7,467 nt of DNA from Bryobacteraceae bacterium (GTDB lineage Bacteria; Acidobacteriota; Terriglobia; Bryobacterales; Bryobacteraceae), in the NCBI GenBank assembly GCA_014379815.1, contig JACMLA010000849.1, forward strand, positions 1 to 7,467, in the 5' to 3' direction. Positions 1 through 6,686 of this stretch are shown piece by piece; the first letter of the stretch is position 1, and every line of letters begins with the position of its first letter. The notes under the pieces were generated by a model that worked only from the letters and a program-made list of their open reading frames with translations, was not told the origin of the DNA and searched no databases. The translations under genes and the position numbers were made by a program.

Positions 1-584
1 GCGCGCAGATCGAGGAAACCACCTCGGACTATGACCGCGAGAAGCTGCAGGAGCGTCTTGCGAAACTCGCCGGCGGCGTTGCTGTCATCAAGGTTGGTGC
101 AGCGACCGAGACCGAAATGAAGGAAAAGAAGGCCCGTGTCGAGGACGCGCTCCACGCAACCCGCGCGGCTGTCGAAGAAGGAATCGTTCCTGGCGGCGGC
201 GTGGCCCTGCTCCGCGCTGCTCTTGTGCTTGACACCCTCAAGCTGGACGGGGACGAGCAGATCGGCATCAACATCATCCGCCGCGCCTGTGAAGAGCCAG
301 TTCGCCAGATCTCCGGCAACGCTGGTTTTGAAGGCGCCGTGGTCATCGGTCAGATCCGCAGCAACTCCGCTCCCGCGTTCGGCTTCAACGCCGCCAACGG
401 TGAGTTCCAGGACCTCGTAGCTGCTGGTGTCATCGACCCGACCAAGGTGACCCGCACCGCTCTGCAGAACGCTTCTTCCATCAGCGCACTCATGCTGACC
501 ACCGAAGCGATGATCGCAGAGATCCCTGAAAAGAAGTCCGCTCCGTCAGCACCCGCTGGCCACGGACCCGAGATGGATTACTAA
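1..584 (+). CDS. groEL: Chaperonin GroEL (Cpn60), C-terminal part, 5' end outside window
   Basis: The protein is the large subunit of the cytosolic ATP-driven GroEL/GroES folding chamber. The reading frame is open from base 3 and ends in TAA at 582-584, giving 193 visible residues, roughly the last third of a protein usually about 545 residues long. The visible part is the end of the apical domain followed by the intermediate and C-terminal equatorial segments. It aligns by eye with E. coli GroEL from about residue 351. Hallmarks are [17 protein letters not shown], then [18 protein letters not shown], in which the Asp encoded at 144-146 corresponds to the catalytic Asp398 of E. coli. The ATP-contacting PGGGVAL follows, then [10 protein letters not shown], whose Asp corresponds to nucleotide-binding Asp495. 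The tail ends in GHGPEMDY and has no Gly-Gly-Met repeats, unlike many GroELs. A strong terminator follows, so transcription is probably separate from the next gene. Whether groES lies upstream cannot be seen. Confidence 0.98.
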   Translation, partial: AQIEETTSDYDREKLQERLAKLAGGVAVIKVGAATETEMKEKKARVEDALHATRAAVEEGIVPGGGVALLRAALVLDTLKLDGDEQIGINIIRRACEEPVRQISGNAGFEGAVVIGQIRSNSAPAFGFNAANGEFQDLVAAGVIDPTKVTRTALQNASSISALMLTTEAMIAEIPEKKSAPSAPAGHGPEMDY

Positions 585-606
585 TCGGTTTCAAAACCTG
601 CTTCAC

Positions 607-648
607 GAGCCGCCGCGCCAGAAATGGTTCGGCGGCTCTTTTCGTTTT
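607..648 (+). terminator. Rho-independent terminator after groEL
   Basis: The arms GAGCCGCCG (607-615) and CGGCGGCTC (630-638) form a perfect 9-bp GC-rich stem. After a C/T mismatch and a G-T wobble, an inner CCA/TGG stem is capped by GAAA at 621-624, a GNRA-type loop. The run TTTTCGTTTT (639-648) follows immediately. The hairpin starts 22 bases after the groEL stop, and nothing of similar strength lies on the opposite strand, so it is read as the groEL terminator. The stem could act in both directions, but no gene arrives from the right on the - strand. Confidence 0.9.
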
Positions 649-703
649 CGACTCTCATCCCGCTGATCTCTTTCCAGATTGTCAGCATCTGAAAAAGACA
701 ACC

Positions 704-2023
704 ATGAGTCAGGAAACGAAACGAGTCGTAATCGTTGGGGGTGGATTTGCTGGCTTCTACGCTGCCCGCGAACTGGACAAGCACGTAGGCCCGGACCTTA
801 CGGTAACGCTAATCAGCGAAACGAATTTTCTGTTGTTCACTCCCATGCTGCATGAGATCGCGGCCAGCGACCTTGAGCCTTCCGACATCATTGTCAGTCT
901 CAATCGAGTGCTCCCGCGCGTGAAGGTACTCGCCGGCCGGGCTACCTCATTAGACATCAACCGGCGCATTCTCCAGGCGACACACGGACCACAAAACCAC
1001 TCTCACGAAATTCCGTACGACTATCTGATCCTGGCTCCTGGGTCGATCAGCAACTTCTTTAACCTTCCCGGTATAGAGGAAAATTGCATCACCATGAAGG
1101 TTCTGGAAGACAGCTTCTATCTTCGGAACCATATGGTGGAGCAGCTCGAGGCTGCCAACTTCGACTCCGATGGAGCAGGGAGTTGTGGCTTGACCTTCGT
1201 AGTTTGTGGAGGTGGGTTCGCCGGAGTCGAAACGATTGGCGCTATGACTGATTTCCTGCGGGAAGCCGCCGGACAGTATGCCGAAATGCAGGACCGGAAG
1301 ATTCGCACCGTTCTCATTCATGGCGGCGACAAGCTGTTGCCGGAACTGGGCGGCAACCTTGGCGATTACGCACAGAAGAAGCTAACCGAGCGGGGCGTAG
1401 AAGTATTAATTAACTCCAGAGTCACGGCATTCCGAAACGGCGCGGTGGTCTACAAAGATGCCCAGGGCGAGCACGAAATCAAAACTGGAACACTCGTCTG
1501 GACAGCCGGCGTGCGTACCGCGCCCCTCATCGAGCCTCTCGATCTGAAAAAAGAAAAATCCCGCCTTCTGACGAACGCCACACTCGACCTGCCGGATCAT
1601 CCTGAGATCTTCGCCATTGGTGACTGCGCGGCAATCCCGCATCCTGAGAAACCTGGTCAGTTCTACGGTCCTACCGCCCAGAACGCGCTGCGCCAGGGCA
1701 CTACTGCCGGGAAGAACGTCCTGGCCCGGTTGCAGGGCCGAGCCCTGAAGCCGTTTCATTTTCACGAACAGGGCCAGCTGGCAGCGATCGGGCAGAGAGT
1801 CGGGGTCGCTAACGTACTTGGCGTCAAATTCTCCGGATTCTTTGCCTGGTTCCTGTGGCGCACTGTGTATCTTTGGAAATTGCCTACAATTTCGAAAAAG
1901 CTACGCGTCCTGACAAACTGGACTTTCGACTTGTTTCTGGCTAAGGACACAGTGCACTTCAACATGCCCCGGGTTCCGCAGATGGATCGTCCCCGCGTGC
2001 AGGAAGCCCGGACGCAGCTCTGA
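704..2023 (+). CDS. Type II NADH dehydrogenase-like FAD-dependent oxidoreductase (NDH-2)
   Basis: The product is probably a membrane-associated, non-proton-pumping NAD(P)H:quinone oxidoreductase that feeds electrons to the quinone pool. Its 439 residues fit the NDH-2 family. The first Rossmann fold starts almost at the N-terminus with VVIVGGGFAG (FAD dinucleotide motif, residues 8-17), which supports the ATG at 704. The FTPMLHE block (45-51) follows, then the second dinucleotide motif GGGFAG at 169-174 for NAD(P)H with VET at 175-177, the FAD-contacting FAIGDCA at 303-309, and TAQNALRQG at 324-332, matching the quinone-site AQ-x-A-x-x-Q pattern. Residues 370-413 are rich in Trp, Phe and Leu with scattered Lys and Arg, as expected for the peripheral membrane anchor. 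At the end of beta-2 of the NAD(P)H domain, where many family members have Glu, there is His206 (VLIHGGDKLLP). A sulfide:quinone reductase is less likely because I do not see that family's cysteine pattern. No strong ribosome binding site precedes the start. The stop codon overlaps the folC start. Confidence 0.88.
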   Translation: MSQETKRVVIVGGGFAGFYAARELDKHVGPDLTVTLISETNFLLFTPMLHEIAASDLEPSDIIVSLNRVLPRVKVLAGRATSLDINRRILQATHGPQNHSHEIPYDYLILAPGSISNFFNLPGIEENCITMKVLEDSFYLRNHMVEQLEAANFDSDGAGSCGLTFVVCGGGFAGVETIGAMTDFLREAAGQYAEMQDRKIRTVLIHGGDKLLPELGGNLGDYAQKKLTERGVEVLINSRVTAFRNGAVVYKDAQGEHEIKTGTLVWTAGVRTAPLIEPLDLKKEKSRLLTNATLDLPDHPEIFAIGDCAAIPHPEKPGQFYGPTAQNALRQGTTAGKNVLARLQGRALKPFHFHEQGQLAAIGQRVGVANVLGVKFSGFFAWFLWRTVYLWKLPTISKKLRVLTNWTFDLFLAKDTVHFNMPRVPQMDRPRVQEARTQL

Positions 2024-3273
2024 TGCAGTATCCCGAAACCGTGCAGTTCCTCTACGCGCTCGGGAATGAAACAAAAACGGTCAAGCTAGGTCTGGAAGCG
2101 ATCGGGATTCTTCTAGACGAACTGGGGAATCCTCATCACTCCTTTCGCAGCATCCACGTTGCCGGCACCAATGGCAAAGGCTCAACTTGCGCACTGATGG
2201 CAGCGGGTCTGCGCAATGCGGGTTTACGAACAGGTCTGTATACTTCACCCCACTTAATCGAACCCTCTGAGCGAATCCAGCTTAATGGAATGCCGGTCAC
2301 GCGGGAACAATTTGCTGCCGCTTTTGCCACGGTCGATGAAGCAAATGAAGGGCTGCTCCGAAGCGGTCGCCTCGAATACCACACCACATACTTCGAGACC
2401 GTCACCGCCATGGGTTTCCTGTTGTTTGCTCAGGCAGCGCTGGACATGGCCGTGGTCGAAGTCGGTCTCGGAGGGAGGCTGGACGCGACGAATGCCATCA
2501 CACCGGAACTGAGCGTGATCACGCCCATCGACTTCGATCACGAGCAGTATCTCGGGAACAGGATCGAATCCATTGCATCTGAAAAGGCCGGTATTCTCAA
2601 GCCGGGCATTCCTGCAGTTTTCGCCGCACAACGCCCGGAGGCACAAGCCGTGCTCGATCAAAGAGCAGCCGAGCTCGCCTGCAAGACGGTTCACACTTGC
2701 CAGTTTGAGTTGACCGAAATCGACCTGAGCGCGCGGGGAAGCCGCTTCACGATTCACAGAACAAACCCAATTGAGATCCTCTGTCCACTCGCCGGTGCGC
2801 ATCAGGTGCAGAATGCAGTGGCAGCCGCCGCCGCTCTGGAGTTACTGCAGATTCAGCCTGATTTCTCAGGAACTCACTGGCCTGGACGCCTCCAGCTGGT
2901 TCACGAGCGCCCCGATATCCTGCTCGATGGGGCACACAATCCAGCCGGAGCACGGGCACTTGCCGCGCATATTCAGCGATTCTATGCGGACCGAAAAATC
3001 CGGTTGATATACGGTGCAATGCGCGACAAATCGGTCGATGAGATTACGGAAATTCTTTTCCCTCTTGCGACAGAAGTAATCGTCACAGCACCTTCATCGC
3101 CCCGAGCCATAGATCCCTATGCCGTGGTTGCCGCATCGGACCACCCACAGATCCGCGCGGTCGGATCGGTGGCGCAGATCTACGCAGACTCCCTGCAAGC
3201 GAGCCCCGACACCCTGGTAGTCATCACCGGGTCGCTCTATCTGGTTGGCGAAATACTCACACTCATACAATAG
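2023..3273 (+). CDS. folC: Folylpolyglutamate synthase / dihydrofolate synthase
   Basis: FolC is a cytosolic ATP-dependent ligase of the Mur-ligase superfamily that adds glutamate to dihydropteroate and/or extends folate polyglutamate tails. The 416-residue length matches the family (E. coli about 422). Visible motifs, in order, are HVAGTNGKGS at 45-54 (P-loop), TSPHLIEPSERI at 74-85 (omega loop), FETVTAMGF at 124-132, VEVGLGGRLDATN at 145-157 (the conserved Glu146), TPIDFDHEQYLG at 167-178 (His173, metal ligand), SEKAGI at 186-191 (Lys188, the residue carbamylated in E. coli FolC), HQVQNAVAA at 260-268, WPGR at 286-289 and LDGAHNPAGA at 301-310 (start of the C-terminal domain, Asp302 and His305). 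The start shares one base with the preceding stop (TGATG at 2021-2025), which suggests translational coupling. No Shine-Dalgarno lies at normal spacing. Sequence alone cannot tell whether both activities are present. Confidence 0.95.
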   Translation: MQYPETVQFLYALGNETKTVKLGLEAIGILLDELGNPHHSFRSIHVAGTNGKGSTCALMAAGLRNAGLRTGLYTSPHLIEPSERIQLNGMPVTREQFAAAFATVDEANEGLLRSGRLEYHTTYFETVTAMGFLLFAQAALDMAVVEVGLGGRLDATNAITPELSVITPIDFDHEQYLGNRIESIASEKAGILKPGIPAVFAAQRPEAQAVLDQRAAELACKTVHTCQFELTEIDLSARGSRFTIHRTNPIEILCPLAGAHQVQNAVAAAAALELLQIQPDFSGTHWPGRLQLVHERPDILLDGAHNPAGARALAAHIQRFYADRKIRLIYGAMRDKSVDEITEILFPLATEVIVTAPSSPRAIDPYAVVAASDHPQIRAVGSVAQIYADSLQASPDTLVVITGSLYLVGEILTLIQ

Positions 3274-3282
3274 TGGCTTCGC

Positions 3283-3996
3283 ATGTCGCTGAGCTTCCTT
3301 GTGGCGGTCCTGGTCCGGGATCCGCTGATCATCCTCGCCACAATTGCCTACGGTTCCTTTAGCCTGCTGGTCTCCTTTTTCGATTCCGACGGAGAAAAGC
3401 AGGCTGCCGTAGCAAGGGCGTGGGCCCGGATGCTGCTTCGGATCGGTGGTGTACGGATCCGGCTTGAAGGCTTCGAAAAACTGACACCGAACACGAGCTA
3501 CGTCTTCGCCGCGAACCACGCCAGTTACATGGACACGCCCGTGGTTCTTGCAAACATTCCGGCACGCTTTCGTTTCCTCGCAAACGACTACCTGTTTCGC
3601 GTTCCCTTCCTTGGTACGCACCTCACACGAGCTGGGCACATTCCCGTCGCTCAGGGCAATGCCCGCGAAGCCGTCAAAGCGATGACCGAAGCAGCGCGTC
3701 TGGTGAGAGCCCGCCAGATTAGTGTTTTAGTTTTTCCGGAAGGGGGGAGATCCCTCACCGGCTTGCAGGAATTCCGAGACGGGGCTGCATACATCTCAAT
3801 CAAGGCAGGCATACCTATCGTTCCACTTGCGCTGAAAGGTACTTTCAACATCCTGCCAATGCACTCACTTCATATGAAACCAGGACTGGTGGTTGTGCAC
3901 GTCGGTGAGCCTATCGCCACGACGAATCTCACGATTCGTGACCGTGCCGAACTTACCGCTAAAGTCCGCAGCGAAGTTGCCCGGATGCTGGAATAA
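3283..3996 (+). CDS. PlsC-family lysophospholipid / 1-acyl-glycerol-3-phosphate acyltransferase
   Basis: This 237-residue membrane-associated acyltransferase probably transfers an acyl chain to a lysophospholipid, classically lysophosphatidic acid to phosphatidic acid. A hydrophobic N-terminal segment (about 4-33) is likely the membrane anchor. The HX4D catalytic motif is NHASYMD, with His79 (codon 3517-3519) and Asp84. Motif III is FPEGGRS at 151-157, with Gly where FPEGTRS is usual. Motif IV is GIPIVPL at 176-182. Motif II is unusual: the stretch NDYLFRVPFLG (101-111) followed by GHIPVAQGN (118-126) has Asp102 and Gln124 where the family often has Lys and Arg. The acceptor might therefore not be lysophosphatidic acid, so I leave the symbol blank. 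The ATG is the first after the folC TAG, which is in the same frame four codons earlier. The gap of 9 bases implies co-transcription with folC. No Shine-Dalgarno is visible. Confidence 0.88.
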   Translation: MSLSFLVAVLVRDPLIILATIAYGSFSLLVSFFDSDGEKQAAVARAWARMLLRIGGVRIRLEGFEKLTPNTSYVFAANHASYMDTPVVLANIPARFRFLANDYLFRVPFLGTHLTRAGHIPVAQGNAREAVKAMTEAARLVRARQISVLVFPEGGRSLTGLQEFRDGAAYISIKAGIPIVPLALKGTFNILPMHSLHMKPGLVVVHVGEPIATTNLTIRDRAELTAKVRSEVARMLE

Positions 3997-4020
3997 TCTT
4001 TCGCGCTATGCTGAGCCCGT

Positions 4021-5742
4021 ATGCGGAAGTTCCTGCTCGGCATTCTTACAGGTCTCATCCTGACCGTTCTTTCTGTGATCGTTCTGGTGTTTTCGGCAGC
4101 CAGATTTGGAGAGAACCGGCCGACGATCTCCGATAACGCCACGCTGGTTCTAAACCTTCGGGGAGACGTCCCGGAGAAAGCCACTCTATCGTTTCCTGTG
4201 CCTATCCCGTTTCTGTCCAGTTCCCCCTCGCTTACCGTACAGGAGATCTGGATGGCTCTCCATCGGGCCTCCACAGACAATCGCGTTAAGGCGATCGTGC
4301 TGAACGTGGGCCGTGTGGATGCCGGATGGGGAAAAATGAACGAGCTTCGGGAAGATATCCTTGCGTTTCGCAAGTCCGGGAAGCCTGTATATGCGTTTCT
4401 GCGCAGTCCCCGGCTCCGTGAGTATTACCTTGCTACTGCGGCAGATCGCATTTACGCGAACCCGGAAGACCTCTTCGATCTCAAAGGCATGCGCGCGGAA
4501 ATCATGTTCTTCAAAAACGCGCTGGATAAAGTAGGCGTGCAGATCGAAGTGGCCCACGTCGGAAAGTACAAGGACGCGGGAGACATGTTCACCGAGACAG
4601 CGATCACACCGGAAACCCGGGAGTCTCTTGGCCTCCTGCTGGATGGTATTTACGGCAGTACTGTCGAGGCGATTGCCACTGCCCGAAAGAAAACTCCGGA
4701 AGAAATCAGGGCGATCTTTGATGACGGTCCGTATACGTCAAAGCAGGCCATGAAGGCCGGACTTCTTGACGCACTCCGTTATGAAGATCAGGCGTATGGA
4801 GAGTTGAAGACTCAGCTAAAGCAACAGGAGCTGAAGAAAGTCGATTTCCGCAACTATGTCCGATCTCTGACGCCAGATACCGGCAAGAAGAGGGTCGCCT
4901 TCGTCGTTGGCTCCGGCACCATGCTGCGAGGTTCCGGGGACGACGCAATGGGAACCGATGAAGGCTTTACCTCTCAGGCCTTCATCAAGATGCTCCACAC
5001 CGTCGCCCAGGACAGTTCTATCTCGGGAGTCATTTTGCGTGTTGATTCGCCCGGCGGGGACGCGTTCGCTACCGATGAAATGCTGCGCGAAGTCCGCCTG
5101 CTGCGCGAAAAGAAGCCGATGGTTATCTCTTTTTCGGACTATGCAGCCTCAGGCGGTTACTACGTCGCCATGACGGGAGATCCGATCGTCGCGTACCCCA
5201 ATACGGTAACGGGTAGCATCGGTGTCGTCTTTTCCAAGCCGAATCTGCGGGGTCTTTATGACAAGCTCGGAATCCAGAAGGATTACATTCTACGGGGCAA
5301 AAACGCGGCGATTGACACTGACTATGGCCCAATGACTCCAGACGCAAGGGTAAAGCTGCAGGTAGGTTTGGAAGAGCTCTACACGCAATTTGTTACGGCG
5401 GTGTCGGAAGGTCGAAAGCGCAAGTACGACGAGATGGAGCCTCTTGCGCAGGGGCGCGTCTGGCTCGGGTCGGATGCAAAACAAAAGGGATTGGTTGATG
5501 AACTTGGCGGATTAGATACTGCAGTTGCCGCCATCCGGAAGAAAGTTGGACTACAAGAAAACGAAGCCGTCCGTCTTGTGCCGTACCCTCCGAAGCGTAC
5601 ATTGCTGGAACAACTCTTGAAGAGTTCCAGTGAAACGTCTACCGTGGAATCTCAGCTTTCGAAGGCAACCGGGATCGACCTTCGTCTATTCACCGATAGC
5701 CGGTACCTGCACTGGCTACCGTTTCAACTCCGCATGAATTAA
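4021..5742 (+). CDS. sppA: Signal peptide peptidase SppA, 67K type (protease IV)
   Basis: SppA is an inner-membrane serine protease with a Ser/Lys dyad that degrades released signal peptides and other membrane-associated peptides on the periplasmic side. The 573 residues correspond to the long, tandem-domain form (E. coli 618). Residues 1-25 are a single signal-anchor helix starting MRKFLLG. The N-terminal repeat contains VGKYKDAGD at 180-188, with Lys184 (codon 4570-4572) corresponding to the catalytic Lys209 of E. coli. The C-terminal repeat contains ILRVDSPGGD at 338-347 and SDYAASGGYY at 372-381, with Ser377 (codon 5149-5151) as the nucleophile equivalent to Ser409. TGSIGV at 397-402 and GRVWLG at 478-483 are further family blocks. 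The ATG is the first possible start after an in-frame TGA at 4012-4014. The gene begins 24 bases after the acyltransferase stop and is probably the last gene of the run. Its TAA overlaps the stop of the opposing sigma gene. Confidence 0.95.
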   Translation: MRKFLLGILTGLILTVLSVIVLVFSAARFGENRPTISDNATLVLNLRGDVPEKATLSFPVPIPFLSSSPSLTVQEIWMALHRASTDNRVKAIVLNVGRVDAGWGKMNELREDILAFRKSGKPVYAFLRSPRLREYYLATAADRIYANPEDLFDLKGMRAEIMFFKNALDKVGVQIEVAHVGKYKDAGDMFTETAITPETRESLGLLLDGIYGSTVEAIATARKKTPEEIRAIFDDGPYTSKQAMKAGLLDALRYEDQAYGELKTQLKQQELKKVDFRNYVRSLTPDTGKKRVAFVVGSGTMLRGSGDDAMGTDEGFTSQAFIKMLHTVAQDSSISGVILRVDSPGGDAFATDEMLREVRLLREKKPMVISFSDYAASGGYYVAMTGDPIVAYPNTVTGSIGVVFSKPNLRGLYDKLGIQKDYILRGKNAAIDTDYGPMTPDARVKLQVGLEELYTQFVTAVSEGRKRKYDEMEPLAQGRVWLGSDAKQKGLVDELGGLDTAVAAIRKKVGLQENEAVRLVPYPPKRTLLEQLLKSSSETSTVESQLSKATGIDLRLFTDSRYLHWLPFQLRMN

Positions 5743-6548
5743 AACGCTGCGCTGGAACTGATACCGGTTTCCTGCAGGGCCACGCTCATTTTTCCGAGTG
5801 CTGCTTTATGAATCTGTGACACCCGGCTCTCGTTGATACCAAGTCTTGAGCCGATGTCTTTCATCGTCATCTCGTTGGTGTAGTACATCGTGACCACCTG
5901 ACGGTACCGGTCCGGCAGACACGTCATCGCGCCGTCCAGAGCAGACCGCATCTGCTGTCGCGCACACATGGAATCCGGCTGGGAGTCCGGGGTACCCGCG
6001 TATTCCGGCTCCGGCAGATCCTCGTGGTCCGTAGACCGTGTATTTGCGGAAACCAGACCGGTGTTGCGCAGATCGACCATCATTTGACGCCAGCGGTCCA
6101 GAGTCACTCCGAGACGCTCCGCCATCTCTGCATCAGACGGTGAGTGACCGAGTTCGGAAGTTAGCTCGCGGGATGCGCTCTCGTACTGCTTATGGCGCTT
6201 ACGCAGGTCGCGTGATGCCCAGTCCAGCTGTCGCAGGCTGTCAAGAATAGCGCCCTTGATGCGATGTTTTGCATACGAAGAGAACGACACCTGCTTCTCC
6301 GTGTCAAAACGTGTTGCTGCATCAATCAAGCCAAGAACACCAGCATGCGTCAGATCGTCAGTATCTACGTGAACCGGAAGCGTCTCATGCACCCTCAACG
6401 CAATCGATTTCACCAGGGAGAGATTCTGGAGTACCAGCTGATCCCGTTTTGCCTTGCGCGCTGCACTAAGCTTCACCGGCAAAGGTGAAGTGTTTGTTCC
6501 CTTCTCGCGAGTACCTGACCGGGAGACCGCGCTGCTGTTTTGATTCAT
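5739..6548 (-). CDS. FliA/WhiG-family RNA polymerase sigma factor (sigma-28 type, group 3)
   Basis: This alternative sigma factor directs core RNA polymerase to sigma-28 type promoters. It has 269 residues. After a polar N-terminal tail (1-35), region 2 covers about 36-110, with LVKSIALRVH, DDLTHAGVLGLIDAATRFD and SFSSYAKHRIKGAILDSLR. Region 3 (about 112-165) includes SRDLRKRHKQYE and the HSPSDAEMAERLG block typical of FliA/WhiG. A divergent, polar linker (166-196) leads to region 4 (about 200-256), with LPDRYRQVV and the helix-turn-helix MTMKDIGSRLGINESRVSQIHKAAL; the SRVSQIH signature is strong for this subfamily. There is no region 1.1. Known members drive flagellar genes (FliA), sporulation (WhiG) or stress genes (SigB/F relatives), and no flagellar or anti-sigma (FlgM) gene lies in this window, so I give no symbol. 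The ATG at 6546-6548 has a strong ribosome binding site five bases upstream. Confidence 0.92.
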   Translation of the reverse strand: MNQNSSAVSRSGTREKGTNTSPLPVKLSAARKAKRDQLVLQNLSLVKSIALRVHETLPVHVDTDDLTHAGVLGLIDAATRFDTEKQVSFSSYAKHRIKGAILDSLRQLDWASRDLRKRHKQYESASRELTSELGHSPSDAEMAERLGVTLDRWRQMMVDLRNTGLVSANTRSTDHEDLPEPEYAGTPDSQPDSMCARQQMRSALDGAMTCLPDRYRQVVTMYYTNEMTMKDIGSRLGINESRVSQIHKAALGKMSVALQETGISSSAAF

Positions 6549-6553
6549 TTCTT

Positions 6554-6561
6554 CTCCACCT
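6554..6561 (-). promoter_or_regulatory. Ribosome binding site of the sigma factor gene
   Basis: On the - strand AGGTGGAG is followed by five bases (AAGAA) and the ATG at 6548-6546. This is the only strong Shine-Dalgarno visible in the window, and it fixes the start of the sigma gene. Its first base is also the last base of a small inverted repeat, TCGAA/TTCGA (6561-6565 with 6573-6577). Confidence 0.8.
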
Positions 6562-6636
6562 CGAAACTAACGTTCGATGAATATGTGGGAAGACCCTAAA
6601 GTAATTCTCCTGATTTTGCTCTGAATGGCGTCTGAG

Positions 6637-6663
6637 TTTTCAGCGCGTGCAGATATTGGATTA
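6637..6663 (-). promoter_or_regulatory. Very weak candidate sigma-28 type promoter for the sigma gene
   Basis: On the - strand TAATCCAA (6663-6656) is separated by exactly 11 bases from GCTGAAAA (6644-6637). The enterobacterial FliA consensus is TAAAGTTT-N11-GCCGATAA. The -10 part matches 6 of 8 and the spacing is exact, but only the leading TAA of the -35 part matches. If real, the sigma factor would act on its own gene. Confidence 0.15.
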
Positions 6664-6686
6664 TCTGGTCCTGGGAGCATGGACAA
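6660..6686 (-). promoter_or_regulatory. Weak candidate housekeeping-type promoter for the sigma gene
   Basis: On the - strand TTGTCC (6686-6681, 4 of 6 to TTGACA) is followed after 15 bases by GATAAT (6665-6660, 5 of 6 to TATAAT). The spacer is two bases short of ideal. Transcription would begin near 6653 and give a leader of about 105 bases. The call is by eye only and unsupported by comparison. Confidence 0.25.

Noticed and set aside
679..684. TTGTCA as a -35 element for the NDH-2 gene.
   Set aside because: A -10 element at normal spacing would fall at or inside the start codon, and no TATAAT-like sequence is there.
581..784. A 67-codon - strand open frame across the groEL terminator and the start of the NDH-2 gene.
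   Set aside because: It runs through the terminator hairpin and antisense to the conserved Rossmann motif, with no supporting motif.
2254..2802. A 182-codon - strand open frame inside folC.
   Set aside because: It is antisense to strongly conserved FolC motifs. Long antisense frames are common in GC-rich coding DNA.
3271..3285. folC and the acyltransferase gene are in the same frame, separated by TAG and only three sense codons before the ATG, which could suggest a readthrough fusion.
   Set aside because: Both proteins have complete, normal-length family boundaries, and the context CAA TAG TGG has no known readthrough signal. A short intergenic gap explains it.
6596..6622. TAAAGTAA on the + strand at 6597-6604 resembles a sigma-28 -35 element.
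   Set aside because: Eleven bases later there is no GCCGATAA-like sequence, and no + strand gene follows.
6631..6645. A short CTGA-AAAC-TCAG hairpin on the - strand downstream of the TonB-like gene, considered as a terminator.
   Set aside because: The stem is only four pairs and is not followed by a T-run.
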